DNA of 64,000 nucleotides from Bradyrhizobium sp. 186 (GTDB taxonomy: Bacteria; Pseudomonadota; Alphaproteobacteria; Rhizobiales; Xanthobacteraceae): assembly GCF_023101685.1 (NCBI RefSeq), contig NZ_CP082164.1, positions 9,889,001 to 9,953,000 on the forward strand, written 5' to 3'. Below, piece by piece: positions 1-8,728 of the stretch. The notes below the pieces were generated by a model. The model saw only the letters and a program-made list of their open reading frames with translations. It searched no databases and had not been told where the DNA came from. The first letter of the stretch is position 1. Every line of letters starts with the position of its first letter. The translations under genes and the position numbers were made by a program.

Positions 1-44
1 ATGAGACAACCGGCGCCTGATGACAGCGTCGCCGCGAATCGGCA

Positions 45-2081
45 GTGATATGGCGGCGGATAGGGCACATTCGCGTGGGGGCGTTCGTTTTGACGTTGAG
101 AGGTCACCGACACTGGTTGCTGCACACAGCGGCGACCGCAGGCCTGCTGGGGTTTTCCGCCGCTGCCCACGCGGCCGATCTCCCGTTGAAGGCGCCGGCG
201 CTCAAGGCCATCCATGACTGGACCGGCCTCTATATCGGCGCGCATGTCGGGTACGGCCGCGGCTCGTCCAGCTTCGCCCTGAACGACGGCGCGGGGATCA
301 ACGACAACGGCGTCTTCAGCGGCATGATCGGCGGGGTGCAGGCCGGCTACAATTACCGGCTCAACTCCGGCTGGCTTGTCGGCGTCGAAGGCGATTTTTC
401 GTTTCCGAACTACATGATCTCCAACTCGATCGTTTCCTTCCTCGCGACGCCCGCCAACACGGTCACCCAGCAATGGGACTACACCGCCAGCTTGCGCGGC
501 CGCGTCGGCTACACGAGCGGCGCGTGGCTATTCTATGCCACCGGCGGCTTCGCATGGATGGGCGAGCGCTATTTCGACACGCCGGCCGTGGGCGATGATC
601 AGAAAATCCTGAACACGAGGCCTGGCTGGATCGCAGGCGCGGGCATCGAATACGGCTTCGCGCCGCACTGGAGCGCGCGGCTCGAGTACCTCTATAGCCG
701 CTTCGACAGCGCCAATATCGCCTTCTCCTCGGGCGCCCAATACACCTCCTCATCTCTCGATTTCCAGTCGATCAGGCTCGGCCTCAACCGCAAGGTCGAT
801 TGGCCGGGCATGCCGAGCTATGATCCCAGGAGCTCGCTGACCGACACCGAATCGGATCGCTGGGAGATTCACGGCCAGAGCACCTATCTGCCGCAAGGCT
901 ATCCATCGTTCCCTGCCCTCTACAGCGGGCCGAACTCTCTCTCGCCTTCGGCGCAGGCCAAGGCGACCTGGAGCAACAGCCTGTTCCTGAACGCGCGGCT
1001 GTGGGACGGCGGCGAGGTCTATTACAATCCCGAGTTGCTCCAGGGATTTGGATTGAACGACACGGTGGGCGCGGCCGGCTTTCCGAACGGCGAAGCGCAG
1101 AAATCGAACTTCCCCTACCCGCACTACAACACCTCGCGCCTGTTCCTGCGCCAGACGTTTGGTTTTGGCGGCGAACAGGAAGAACTCGCGAGCGGCCAGT
1201 TGCAGCTTGGGCAGAAGGTCGACGTTTCTCGGCTCACCGTGCAGGCCGGCAAGTTTGCGGTGATCGACGTGTTCGACGGTAACGCCTATGCCAAGGACAC
1301 CCGCAGGGATTTCATGAACTGGTCGCTGTGGGCGCCGGGTGCCTTGGACTATTCCGCCGACAAGGTCGGCCTGACCTACGGCGTCACGGCCGAGCTCAAT
1401 CAGAAGCAATGGGCGCTGCGCGGCGGCTATTTCCTGATGGTCGCGGAGCCCAATTCGAATCATTTCGACACCAAGGTGCCGGAGCGCGGCCAGTATGTGG
1501 TCGAGCTCGAGACGCGCTACTCGCTGTTTTCACAACCCGGCAAGCTCAGGACCATGGGTTGGGTCGACAGCGCCAATATGGGCAGCTTCCGCGAGACGCT
1601 GGACAATCCCGCGCTCAACCTCGACATCGCGCAGACCCGGCGCGGCCGCATCAAGGTCGGCTATGTCGTCAATCTCGAACAGGCCATCACCGACGATGTC
1701 GGACTGTTTGGCCGCTGGAGCTGGAACGATGGCAAGTCCGAAACGCTTGCCTTCACCGATATCAACCGCAGCCTGTCCGGCGGACTGTCGATCAAAGGTA
1801 CGAAATGGGGCCGGCCCGACGACGTGATCGGCATCGGCGGCGCCGTCAACGCCATTTCGCAGGATTATCGCGACTTCCTGGCCGCCGGCGGCCTCGGCGT
1901 GCTCGTCGGCGACGGGGCGCTCAACTACCGCAAGGAGCGCATCCTCGAAACCTACTACGCCTATGCGCTGAACAAGAATTTCACCCTCACCGCCGACTAC
2001 CAGCTCATCGTCAACCCCGCCTACAACGCCGACCGCGGACCGGTGTCGGTGTTCTCGGGACGGCTGCACGGCGAGTTCTGA
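45..2081 (+). CDS. Two-domain outer-membrane porin (Omp31-like barrel plus OprB-type carbohydrate porin)
   Basis: The protein has 678 residues. A basic start is followed by a hydrophobic stretch and a likely cleavage after AAAHA, giving ADLPLKAP, which is typical of rhizobial Omp31/RopB-type proteins. Residues about 55-255 resemble the Omp31/OmpA-like beta-barrel family (WTGLYIGAHVGYGRG, followed by VGVEGDFS-type strands). Residues about 280-678 resemble the OprB carbohydrate-selective porin family and end in a terminal Phe, the usual outer-membrane assembly signal. Its likely role is sugar or small-solute diffusion across the outer membrane. The start used is GTG; an in-frame GTG at 75 is an alternative that still keeps the signal peptide. 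The gene is convergent with the next one. Confidence 0.85.
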   Translation: MIWRRIGHIRVGAFVLTLRGHRHWLLHTAATAGLLGFSAAAHAADLPLKAPALKAIHDWTGLYIGAHVGYGRGSSSFALNDGAGINDNGVFSGMIGGVQAGYNYRLNSGWLVGVEGDFSFPNYMISNSIVSFLATPANTVTQQWDYTASLRGRVGYTSGAWLFYATGGFAWMGERYFDTPAVGDDQKILNTRPGWIAGAGIEYGFAPHWSARLEYLYSRFDSANIAFSSGAQYTSSSLDFQSIRLGLNRKVDWPGMPSYDPRSSLTDTESDRWEIHGQSTYLPQGYPSFPALYSGPNSLSPSAQAKATWSNSLFLNARLWDGGEVYYNPELLQGFGLNDTVGAAGFPNGEAQKSNFPYPHYNTSRLFLRQTFGFGGEQEELASGQLQLGQKVDVSRLTVQAGKFAVIDVFDGNAYAKDTRRDFMNWSLWAPGALDYSADKVGLTYGVTAELNQKQWALRGGYFLMVAEPNSNHFDTKVPERGQYVVELETRYSLFSQPGKLRTMGWVDSANMGSFRETLDNPALNLDIAQTRRGRIKVGYVVNLEQAITDDVGLFGRWSWNDGKSETLAFTDINRSLSGGLSIKGTKWGRPDDVIGIGGAVNAISQDYRDFLAAGGLGVLVGDGALNYRKERILETYYAYALNKNFTLTADYQLIVNPAYNADRGPVSVFSGRLHGEF

Positions 2082-2088
2082 TCGCCGC

Positions 2089-2832
2089 TTAGAACAACAG
2101 CGCAACGCCGGAGACGAACAGCAGCGCGAGCACGATCTTGCGGAACGTGGCCTCGTCGATCCGACCGAACAGTTTCAGCCCCAGCCACGTCCCGGCAAAC
2201 AGGAACGGCAGACCAAGCGCAAAGAGCTTTGCCGTCTCAAGCGTGAGCGATCCCTTGGCGCCCAGCAACAGCGCCGCCGTGGCAAACACCACGACCGCGA
2301 TGGGCTGGAACGTGGCGCGCTGGAGATCCTTGGGCAGGCCGCGCAGATTGCACCAGATGGTGATGACGATGCCGGCAAGGCCGGTCAGCCCGCCGAGCAG
2401 GCCGTTGACGAAACCCACCGCCAAGTCGGCGGAAGACGGCACGACGGTCGCGATCTTGAGCCGCGGCCGGAAGAACGCATAAAGGCTGTAGGCGACGAGG
2501 ATCGTTCCAACTGCGATGCGGACGCTGTTCGGGTCGGCCCAGGTCAGAAGCGACACCCCGACTGGCACTCCCGTGACGGCGCCGATCATGAACGGCCACA
2601 GCCGGCGCCAATCGATTGCGGCGCGCAGCTTCCAGACCGAGTAGCCCTGCACCACAAGGCCGAAACCGACGATCAGGCTGGCGCTCTGAACCGGCGTCAG
2701 CACATAGAGCCACAGCGATGCCGCGACCAAGCCAAAGGCAAAGCCGGACAGGCCGGCCACGAATGCGCCGGCGAAAGTAGCCAACAGGAAAATTGGAAGC
2801 TCGATTGCGATCCCGTCCATTGCTCGCTCCAT
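2089..2832 (-). CDS. TauE/SafE family sulfite/anion exporter
   Basis: This 247-residue, very hydrophobic protein has about eight predicted membrane segments and two glycine-rich repeats: FAGAFVAGLSGFAFGLVA near the N-terminus and VNGLLGGLTGLAG in the middle. That is the pattern of the TauE/SafE (DUF81) permeases, which move sulfite, sulfonates or other organic anions across the inner membrane. No neighbouring sulfur gene points to a substrate. The ATG at 2820 (MDGIAIEL) is a possible alternative start. The stop lies 7 bp from that of the convergent porin gene. Confidence 0.85.
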   Translation of the reverse strand: MERAMDGIAIELPIFLLATFAGAFVAGLSGFAFGLVAASLWLYVLTPVQSASLIVGFGLVVQGYSVWKLRAAIDWRRLWPFMIGAVTGVPVGVSLLTWADPNSVRIAVGTILVAYSLYAFFRPRLKIATVVPSSADLAVGFVNGLLGGLTGLAGIVITIWCNLRGLPKDLQRATFQPIAVVVFATAALLLGAKGSLTLETAKLFALGLPFLFAGTWLGLKLFGRIDEATFRKIVLALLFVSGVALLF

Positions 2833-3046
2833 ACATCAGCGAGCAGCGCTTGCGTGGGATCACCACTTCACGGGAAGGCTGCGACGTCCCCGGCTGCAAA
2901 TTTAGGAGAAATTGGTTCCCTCCACAATGCCTCCTCCGGCGCGGTGCGACAATTTGGTCGGAACCGGGCAAACCGCTCATTGAGTTTATATATGATGGGC
3001 TCGGTCCGGCGTCCGCCTGACCGGATATCCCATTCCATCGCGCACA
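2833..3046. other. Divergent intergenic region, no gene seen
   Basis: These 214 bp separate the divergent TauE-type and CorC-type genes and must hold both promoters. I see no convincing ORF, RNA gene or strong hairpin in it. Confidence 0.5.
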
Positions 3047-4342
3047 ATGTTGTCTGTCGAACTCATCATCGTCGTCGTCCTGATCGTCATTAACGGCCTC
3101 TTGTCCATGTCCGAGCTGGCGGTCGTCTCCTCACGCCCGGCCCGGCTGTCGCTGCTCGCCGCCAGGGGCGTGCGCGGCGCCGAGCGGGCACTGACGCTGG
3201 CGGCCGATCCCGGAAAATTCCTCTCGACGGTGCAGATCGGCATCACGCTGGTCGGCGTGCTCTCCGGTGCGTTCTCGGGCGCGACGCTCGGGCAGCGGCT
3301 GACGCAATGGCTGGTCGAGCTCGGGCTATCGTCGGGCATCGCCGACATCGTCGGCGTCGGCATCGTCGTCACGCTCATCACTTACGCCACCCTGATCGTC
3401 GGCGAGCTCGTGCCGAAACAGGTGGCGTTGCGCGACCCCGAGAGCATCGCGGTCAGGGTCGCGCCCGCGTTGCACTTGCTGGCAAAGATATCGCTGCCGC
3501 TCGTCTTTCTGCTCGATCTCTCCGGCAAACTGATCCTCACGTTGCTCGGCCGCGGCGGCAGGGCCGAGGAGAAAGTGTCGGAGGACGAGATCCATCATCT
3601 CGTCAGCGAAGCCGAGAGCGCCGGCGTGCTGGAGCCCGGCGAGAAGGAGATGATCGCCGGCGTGATGCGGCTCGGCGACCGGCCGGTCGGCGCGGTGATG
3701 ACGCCGCGCACGGAGGTCGACGAGATCGACCTGAACGACGCGCCCGAGATCATCCGAGGGATCATCGCAAAAAGCCCGCACTCGCGCTTTCCAGCTTCGG
3801 ATGGCGATCGCGACGAGCCGATCGGCGTGCTCCAGGCCAAGGACCTGCTGGTCGCCTTCATGAACGAACGCACGCCGGACCTGCGGGCGCTCGTCCGGGA
3901 AGCGCCGAGCATTCCGGCATCAGCGGATGCCCGCGACGTGCTGGCAATCCTGAGAACTGCGCCGGTTCACGTCGGCTTCGTTTACGACGAATACGGCGCC
4001 TTCGAAGGCGTGGTCACGGCGGCCGATATCCTGGAATCGATCGTCGGAGCCTTCCATTCCGAGGAAGGGCCGCCAGAGCCTGCCTACGTCATGCGCGCCA
4101 ACGGCTCGCTGCTGATCGAGGGCTGGATGCCGGTCGACGAGTTCGGGGAGCTGCTCGGCATCGAACTGCCGCCGCACCGCTACAACACGGTGGCGGGCCT
4201 CGTGTTGCAACAGTTCAACGTTCTGCCCAACGTCGGCGATGCCTTCGACCTCGGTGGCTGGCATATCGAAGTGGTCGATCTCGACGGCCGAAGGATCGAC
4301 AAGATTCTCGCGAGCCGGAGCGATGAGCAGACGTCGGCATAA
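3047..4342 (+). CDS. CorC/HlyC-type membrane protein (CNNM-CBS-CorC_HlyC), copy 1
   Basis: The 431-residue protein has an N-terminal DUF21/CNNM membrane domain (residues about 1-145, with SMSELAVVSSRPARL and VGELVPKQVALRDPE), a CBS-pair region (about 200-340, with VMTPRTEVDEID and VGFVYDEYGAFEGVVT) and a C-terminal CorC_HlyC domain (about 350-425). The family is tied to Mg2+/Co2+ efflux or homeostasis in the inner membrane; the old name 'hemolysin' is misleading. A paralogue lies at 19629-20933. No clear Shine-Dalgarno precedes the ATG. Confidence 0.9.
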   Translation: MLSVELIIVVVLIVINGLLSMSELAVVSSRPARLSLLAARGVRGAERALTLAADPGKFLSTVQIGITLVGVLSGAFSGATLGQRLTQWLVELGLSSGIADIVGVGIVVTLITYATLIVGELVPKQVALRDPESIAVRVAPALHLLAKISLPLVFLLDLSGKLILTLLGRGGRAEEKVSEDEIHHLVSEAESAGVLEPGEKEMIAGVMRLGDRPVGAVMTPRTEVDEIDLNDAPEIIRGIIAKSPHSRFPASDGDRDEPIGVLQAKDLLVAFMNERTPDLRALVREAPSIPASADARDVLAILRTAPVHVGFVYDEYGAFEGVVTAADILESIVGAFHSEEGPPEPAYVMRANGSLLIEGWMPVDEFGELLGIELPPHRYNTVAGLVLQQFNVLPNVGDAFDLGGWHIEVVDLDGRRIDKILASRSDEQTSA

Positions 4343-4349
4343 CCGATGC

Positions 4350-4787
4350 TCAGTTCGAGCTGTCGATCAAACTCTCCAGCAGCCGCTTCAATTCGCTCGT
4401 CGACTTGTCGCCGTAGCTTTCCAGGATGTGCTCCTCCTGGTCCACCGCGAGCGAGTTGAGCTTCTTGCACAGCACCTTGCCGCGGTCGGAGATGAACATC
4501 AAAACCTTGCGGCGATCGTTCGGGTCCTGCACGCGATAGACCAGCGTGTCGGAGACCATGCGGTCGATCATCTTGGTCAGCGTCGGATGGTTGAGCAGCA
4601 CGGCGTCGGCGAGCTCGCCCATCGAATGGCCGTCGCCGTCGGACAGAACCTTCAGGATGCGCCATTGCTCGACGGGGACCCCTTCCTTGCTCAACCGTAG
4701 CTCAAGCTGTCGATTGATTTCCCGGTTGGCTTGCGCCAGCAGGTAGGCGAGGTGTTCGGTGATCGGAGAGTTCTGCGGTTTGGCCAC
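4350..4787 (-). CDS. MarR family transcriptional regulator
   Basis: The domain is a winged helix: VEQWRILKVLSDGDG leads into the recognition region MGELADAVLLNHPTLTKMID, then the wing VQDPNDRRKVLMFISDRG. This is the layout of MarR dimers, which usually repress a nearby operon until a small ligand binds. It is divergent from the amide operon at 4966 onward, so that operon is the obvious target. I chose the GTG at 4787 (start of VAKPQNSPITEHL); the frame stays open to a TTG at 4829, and neither has a good ribosome-binding site, so the start is uncertain. It is convergent with the CorC-type gene, 7 bp away. Confidence 0.85.
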   Translation of the reverse strand: MAKPQNSPITEHLAYLLAQANREINRQLELRLSKEGVPVEQWRILKVLSDGDGHSMGELADAVLLNHPTLTKMIDRMVSDTLVYRVQDPNDRRKVLMFISDRGKVLCKKLNSLAVDQEEHILESYGDKSTSELKRLLESLIDSSN

Positions 4788-4859
4788 GGTTGAGACTTCG
4801 TATTGTCCAAATGAGCGAATGTCTTGCAATCAATGCTGCATCTATATGCACTTCAATTC

Positions 4860-4871
4860 TTGAATATTCAA
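4860..4871. promoter_or_regulatory. AT-rich palindrome TTGAATATTCAA, possible MarR operator
   Basis: A perfect 12-bp palindrome sits in an unusually AT-rich stretch (about 4830-4895) between the divergent MarR gene and the amide-binding-protein gene. MarR proteins typically bind such symmetric sites in the shared intergenic region. The assignment to this MarR protein is inference from position. Confidence 0.35.
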
Positions 4872-4965
4872 TATTTTCAAAATAGGATGATTGCCTAACA
4901 ATAGGGCGGATGCCGCGGCCGCCTGCTGAATGTGCTTTCAAGTCTGGTGCCAGACAGGAGTTGGC

Positions 4966-6153
4966 GTGCGCGCGACGGTAAACTTCCCGGCTCACGGCGG
5001 CCCGGCGTTGCCGCCGTCTCTGCTGTTCAGGAATCTGTCGCCCGCGGCAGCGGATTTCGACCTGTCGCCGGTTGACGCGCATTTCATGAAGCGCCGCGGC
5101 GCACGCAACAAGCTCCGCATCGGGGGCTTCATCTGCTGCACCGGCTCGCCTGGGGTTTGGGGTCCGTGTGCGACAAGCAGTGCTCAGCTCGCGGTCGCCG
5201 AGATCAATAAACGCGGCGGCATCCTCGGGCGCGAGATCGAGCTTTCGATCTACGACGCCGGCGGCCCGCTCGACGAGATACTGAACCGCGCCGAGCAGGC
5301 GATCGCTTTCGATGAGGTCGATCTCATCGTCGGGCTGCACACCAGCGCGGTGCGCGTCGCGCTGCGCAAGGTCACCACACGCCACCGCATTCCCTACATC
5401 TACACGCCCGTCTACGAGGGCGGCGAGCAGACGCCGGGCGTCATGGCGATCGGCGAGACGCCGCGCTGGCAGAGCCGGCCGTCGATCCACTGGCTTGCCG
5501 ACGTCAAGAAGGCCTCGCGATGGTATTTGATCGGCAGCGACTATGTCTGGCCCTGGCAGTCGCACCGCGCGGTGAAGCGCTACATCAAGGAAGCTGGCGG
5601 CCAGGTCGTCGGCGAGGAGTTCGTTCCCCTCGGCGAGGATAACCACGAGCCGCATCTGGCACGCATCCGTGCAACGAGGCCGGACGTCGTCCTGATCTCG
5701 CTGATCGGTACCGACAGCATCACCTTCAATCGGGCGTTCGGCGAATGCGGCCTTGCCGCCACGACGCTGCGGCTGGCCGGGGCGATGGACGAGACCGTGC
5801 TGCTCGGCATCGGCGCCGACAACAGCGAGAATCTGTTCTGCGCCTCCGGCTATTTCCCTGGAATCGGCTCGCGGGCCAACGAGGATTTCCAGAGCCGCTA
5901 CCGCGCGATGTTTGGACCGAACGGTCCCCCGATCGGCTCGCTCGGTCAATCCAGCTATGAAGGGCTGCGCTTTCTCGAAGCCGTGGCGAACAAGGCCGGC
6001 ACGTTGGCGACGGGAGCCATGCTCGCGGCGGGGCGGAACATCGTCTATGGCGGCGCGCGCGGCCCGGTCACCGTTCGCAACGGTCACGCCCGGATGCCGA
6101 TGTATCTCGCCGAAGCGGATGGCCTCGACTTCAGGCTGATCAAGCCGGTCTGA
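4966..6153 (+). CDS. AmiC/UrtA-like amide-binding protein, predicted cytosolic sensor
   Basis: This is a periplasmic-binding-protein fold of the AmiC/UrtA (Peripla_BP_5) family. Hallmarks are LAVAEINKRGGILGREIEL, YTPVYEGGEQTPG and IGSDYVWPWQSHRAVK, and the RGPVTVRNGHARM segment near the C-terminus; these match Pseudomonas AmiC, the cytosolic amide sensor, as remembered from the family. No signal peptide or Tat motif is visible, unlike the second family member at 8729. I chose the GTG at 4966 because CAGGAG lies just upstream (4955-4960); ATGs at 4930 and 5086 are alternatives. It is first in a same-strand series with the amidase and transporter. Sensing rather than transport is inference. Confidence 0.8.
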   Translation: MRATVNFPAHGGPALPPSLLFRNLSPAAADFDLSPVDAHFMKRRGARNKLRIGGFICCTGSPGVWGPCATSSAQLAVAEINKRGGILGREIELSIYDAGGPLDEILNRAEQAIAFDEVDLIVGLHTSAVRVALRKVTTRHRIPYIYTPVYEGGEQTPGVMAIGETPRWQSRPSIHWLADVKKASRWYLIGSDYVWPWQSHRAVKRYIKEAGGQVVGEEFVPLGEDNHEPHLARIRATRPDVVLISLIGTDSITFNRAFGECGLAATTLRLAGAMDETVLLGIGADNSENLFCASGYFPGIGSRANEDFQSRYRAMFGPNGPPIGSLGQSSYEGLRFLEAVANKAGTLATGAMLAAGRNIVYGGARGPVTVRNGHARMPMYLAEADGLDFRLIKPV

Positions 6154-6316
6154 CGCCGCCGTAACCACGCGCACACTCCGAATCCAAAATAATACTTGAA
6201 AAGGAAAATATTTCCGTCTGTAGTATCGACGCGAAGCCGATTGGCCCGCGCTGTGCAGGCGCGACCGGGCGGCTTCCGTCCAACGCCAGGGATCAAGAAG
6301 CCTCAAGGAGAGCGCC

Positions 6317-7831
6317 GTGACAGTTGCCCTTCCCACGCCCGACCAGCTTCGCAGTGTCGCTGAGCAATGCGGCCTCGCGCTGACCGATGAAGACGTCGCC
6401 TCGTTCCGCGGCCTGATGCAGGGCTCGATCGAGGCCTACAACCTCGTCGGCGCGATGCCGGACGAAGTGCCGGAGGTGAAATATCCGCGTACGCCGGGCT
6501 ATCGGCCCTCGGCCGAAGAGAACCCGCGCAACGCGTGGTATCGCAAGTCGACCGTGAAGGGCGCGGCGAGCGGCAAGCTCAAGGGCAAGACCGTCGCGCT
6601 GAAGGACAACATCATGCTCGCCGGCGTGCCGATGATGAACGGCTCGGCGACGCTCGAGGGCTACGTGCCCGATTTCGACGCCACTGTCGTCACGCGCATC
6701 CTGGACGCCGGTGGGGAAATCCTCGGCAAAACCCACTGTGAATCCTTCTGCATGTCCGGCGGCAGTCACACCGGTGCGGTCGGCGCGGTGCATAATCCCT
6801 ATAAGATGGGTTATTCCGCCGGCGGCTCGTCCTCGGGCAGCGGCGTCGTCGTCGCCCTTGGCGAAGCCGACATGGCGATGGGCGGCGACCAGGGCGGCTC
6901 GATCCGCATGCCGTCCTCGTTCTGCGGCACCTATGGCATGAAGCCGACCTGGGGCCTGGTCCCCTACACCGGCATCATGCCGATCGAGATCTTCGTCGAT
7001 CACACCGGCCCGATGACGGCCACCGTCGCCGACAACGCGCTAATGCTCGAAGTGCTCGCCGGCGACGACGGTTACGATCCCCGCATCAAGGCGCCCAAGG
7101 TCGAGGACTACACCAAGGCGCTCGGCCAGGGCGTGAAGGGCATGAAGATCGGCATTCTCAAGGAAGGCTTTGAGCAGGCGACCGCGGAAGCCGCGGTGAA
7201 TGAAAGTGTGCGCGAGGCTGCCAAGCGTTTTAGGGATCTCGGCGCCACCGTCGAGGCCGTCTCGATCCCGATGCATCTCATGGGCCCCGCGATCTGGACG
7301 CCGATCGGCACCGAAGGCATGACCCAGACCATGATGTATGGCGACGGCTATGGGCTCAGCCGGTCCGACCTCTATTCGACCTCGCTGATGGATTTCCATC
7401 GCGGCTGGCGGCGGCAGGCGGATTCGCTGTCCGAGACCACAAAACTGTTCCTTCTGCTCGGCACCTACATCAACAACAACTTCGGTCCGCGCTATTACGG
7501 CAAAGCGCTCAACATCTCCCGCCGCCTGACCGCGGCCTACGACAAGGCGTTCGGCGAATACGACCTGCTGCTGCTGCCGACGACGCCGATGAAGGCGACG
7601 AAGCTGCCGGAGCCGACCGCCAGCCGCGAGGACTATGTCGCCCGGGCACTCGAGATGATCTCCAACACCGCGCCGTTCGACATCACCCATCATCCCGCGA
7701 TGTCGCTGCCTTGCGGCATGGTCGACGGCCTGCCCGTCGGGCTGATGCTGGTTGGCCGCATGTTCGAGGAATCCACGATCTATCGCGCCGCTCACGCTTT
7801 CGAGCAGATCGGCGACTGGAAGAAGATGTGA
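6317..7831 (+). CDS. Amidase (amidase-signature family)
   Basis: The protein has 504 residues and starts at GTG, with CAAGGAG at 6304-6310. The Ser-cisSer-Lys triad of the amidase-signature family is visible: Lys96 in VALKDNIM, the Ser171/172 pair in AGGSSSGSG, and nucleophile Ser195 in GGDQGGSIRMPS. Such enzymes hydrolyse a carboxamide to the acid and ammonia in the cytosol. Placement between an AmiC-like protein and a complete Urt/LIV-type transporter suggests it releases nitrogen from an imported short amide or urea derivative. The exact substrate cannot be read from the sequence. Confidence 0.9.
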   Translation: MTVALPTPDQLRSVAEQCGLALTDEDVASFRGLMQGSIEAYNLVGAMPDEVPEVKYPRTPGYRPSAEENPRNAWYRKSTVKGAASGKLKGKTVALKDNIMLAGVPMMNGSATLEGYVPDFDATVVTRILDAGGEILGKTHCESFCMSGGSHTGAVGAVHNPYKMGYSAGGSSSGSGVVVALGEADMAMGGDQGGSIRMPSSFCGTYGMKPTWGLVPYTGIMPIEIFVDHTGPMTATVADNALMLEVLAGDDGYDPRIKAPKVEDYTKALGQGVKGMKIGILKEGFEQATAEAAVNESVREAAKRFRDLGATVEAVSIPMHLMGPAIWTPIGTEGMTQTMMYGDGYGLSRSDLYSTSLMDFHRGWRRQADSLSETTKLFLLLGTYINNNFGPRYYGKALNISRRLTAAYDKAFGEYDLLLLPTTPMKATKLPEPTASREDYVARALEMISNTAPFDITHHPAMSLPCGMVDGLPVGLMLVGRMFEESTIYRAAHAFEQIGDWKKM

Positions 7832-7867
7832 GAGAGGCATTGATGCAGGCGGACGGAAACGCAACGC

Positions 7868-8725
7868 ATGGCTAACGTGTTCGTCGCGGCGTTCGAGATC
7901 CTGAGCTTTGGCGCGATCATCGTCCTGATCGTGCTAGGGCTCGGGATCATCGCCAGCATGATGGGTATCTTCAACTTCGCGCAGGGCGAGTTCGTCCTGC
8001 TCGGGGCCTACATCACCTATCTCGCCTACGCCAAAGGCCTGCCGATCTGGACCGGCATGGTCGCGGCGCCCTTCGCGGTCGGAGCGCTCGGCTTCATGCT
8101 GGAGGCACTGATCATCCGGCGCTTCTACGCCGCACCGATCGTCGCCATGCTCGGTACCTATGCACTCGGCCTGATCATCCGCGAAACTGTACGCGGCCTG
8201 ATCGGCGGATTCTATCTCACCGTGCCCGAGCCGATCGGCGGCTCGATCGATATCGGCGCCATGCATATCTCGGCCTGGCGCTTCACCATCATCATCATCA
8301 CGCTGCTGGTGATGGCTTGCTGCTATCTCCTGCTGGCACGCACCAGTTTTGGCCTGCGCGTGCGTGCGACGCTGGAAAATCCGTCGCTGGCGCGCGCCTC
8401 CGGCATCTCCACGCCGCTGATCTACGGTGCAACTTTCGCCTTCGGTGCGGCGCTCGCCGGCCTTGCCGGCGCGCTGATCGTGCCGGTGTTCAGCCTGTTC
8501 GCCGATCTCGGCCTGCGCTTCCTGATCCAGGGCTTTGTCGCGGTCATGGTCGGCGGCGTCGGATCCTTCATCGGGCCGGTCGCGGGCGCGGGCGTCATCG
8601 GCACGCTGAGCGCCGCGCTGCCATGGGTGATGGCGCCGGTCGTCGCAGACGTCCTCGTCTTCGTTCTCGCCATTGTCTTCATCAAATTCCGGCCACAGGG
8701 CCTCATCGCTGGAAAAGGGGTTTAG
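7868..8725 (+). CDS. LIV/Urt-type ABC transporter permease (LivH/UrtB-like)
   Basis: This 285-residue inner-membrane protein has about eight hydrophobic segments and the BPD_transp_2 permease pattern (GIFNFAQGEFVLLGAYITY early; FGLRVRATLENPSLARASG loop; GGVGSFIGPVAGA near the end). It forms one half of the translocation pore, with the LivM-like protein at 9956 as the other. It lies 36 bp after the amidase and 3 bp before the binding-protein gene, so the genes are very probably co-transcribed. Confidence 0.92.
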   Translation: MANVFVAAFEILSFGAIIVLIVLGLGIIASMMGIFNFAQGEFVLLGAYITYLAYAKGLPIWTGMVAAPFAVGALGFMLEALIIRRFYAAPIVAMLGTYALGLIIRETVRGLIGGFYLTVPEPIGGSIDIGAMHISAWRFTIIIITLLVMACCYLLLARTSFGLRVRATLENPSLARASGISTPLIYGATFAFGAALAGLAGALIVPVFSLFADLGLRFLIQGFVAVMVGGVGSFIGPVAGAGVIGTLSAALPWVMAPVVADVLVFVLAIVFIKFRPQGLIAGKGV

Positions 8726-8728
8726 TTC

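Noticed and set aside
4702..6336. 544-codon antisense frame opposite the AmiC-like gene
   Set aside because: Composition is typical of a high-GC shadow frame, and the + strand shows AmiC-family motifs throughout.
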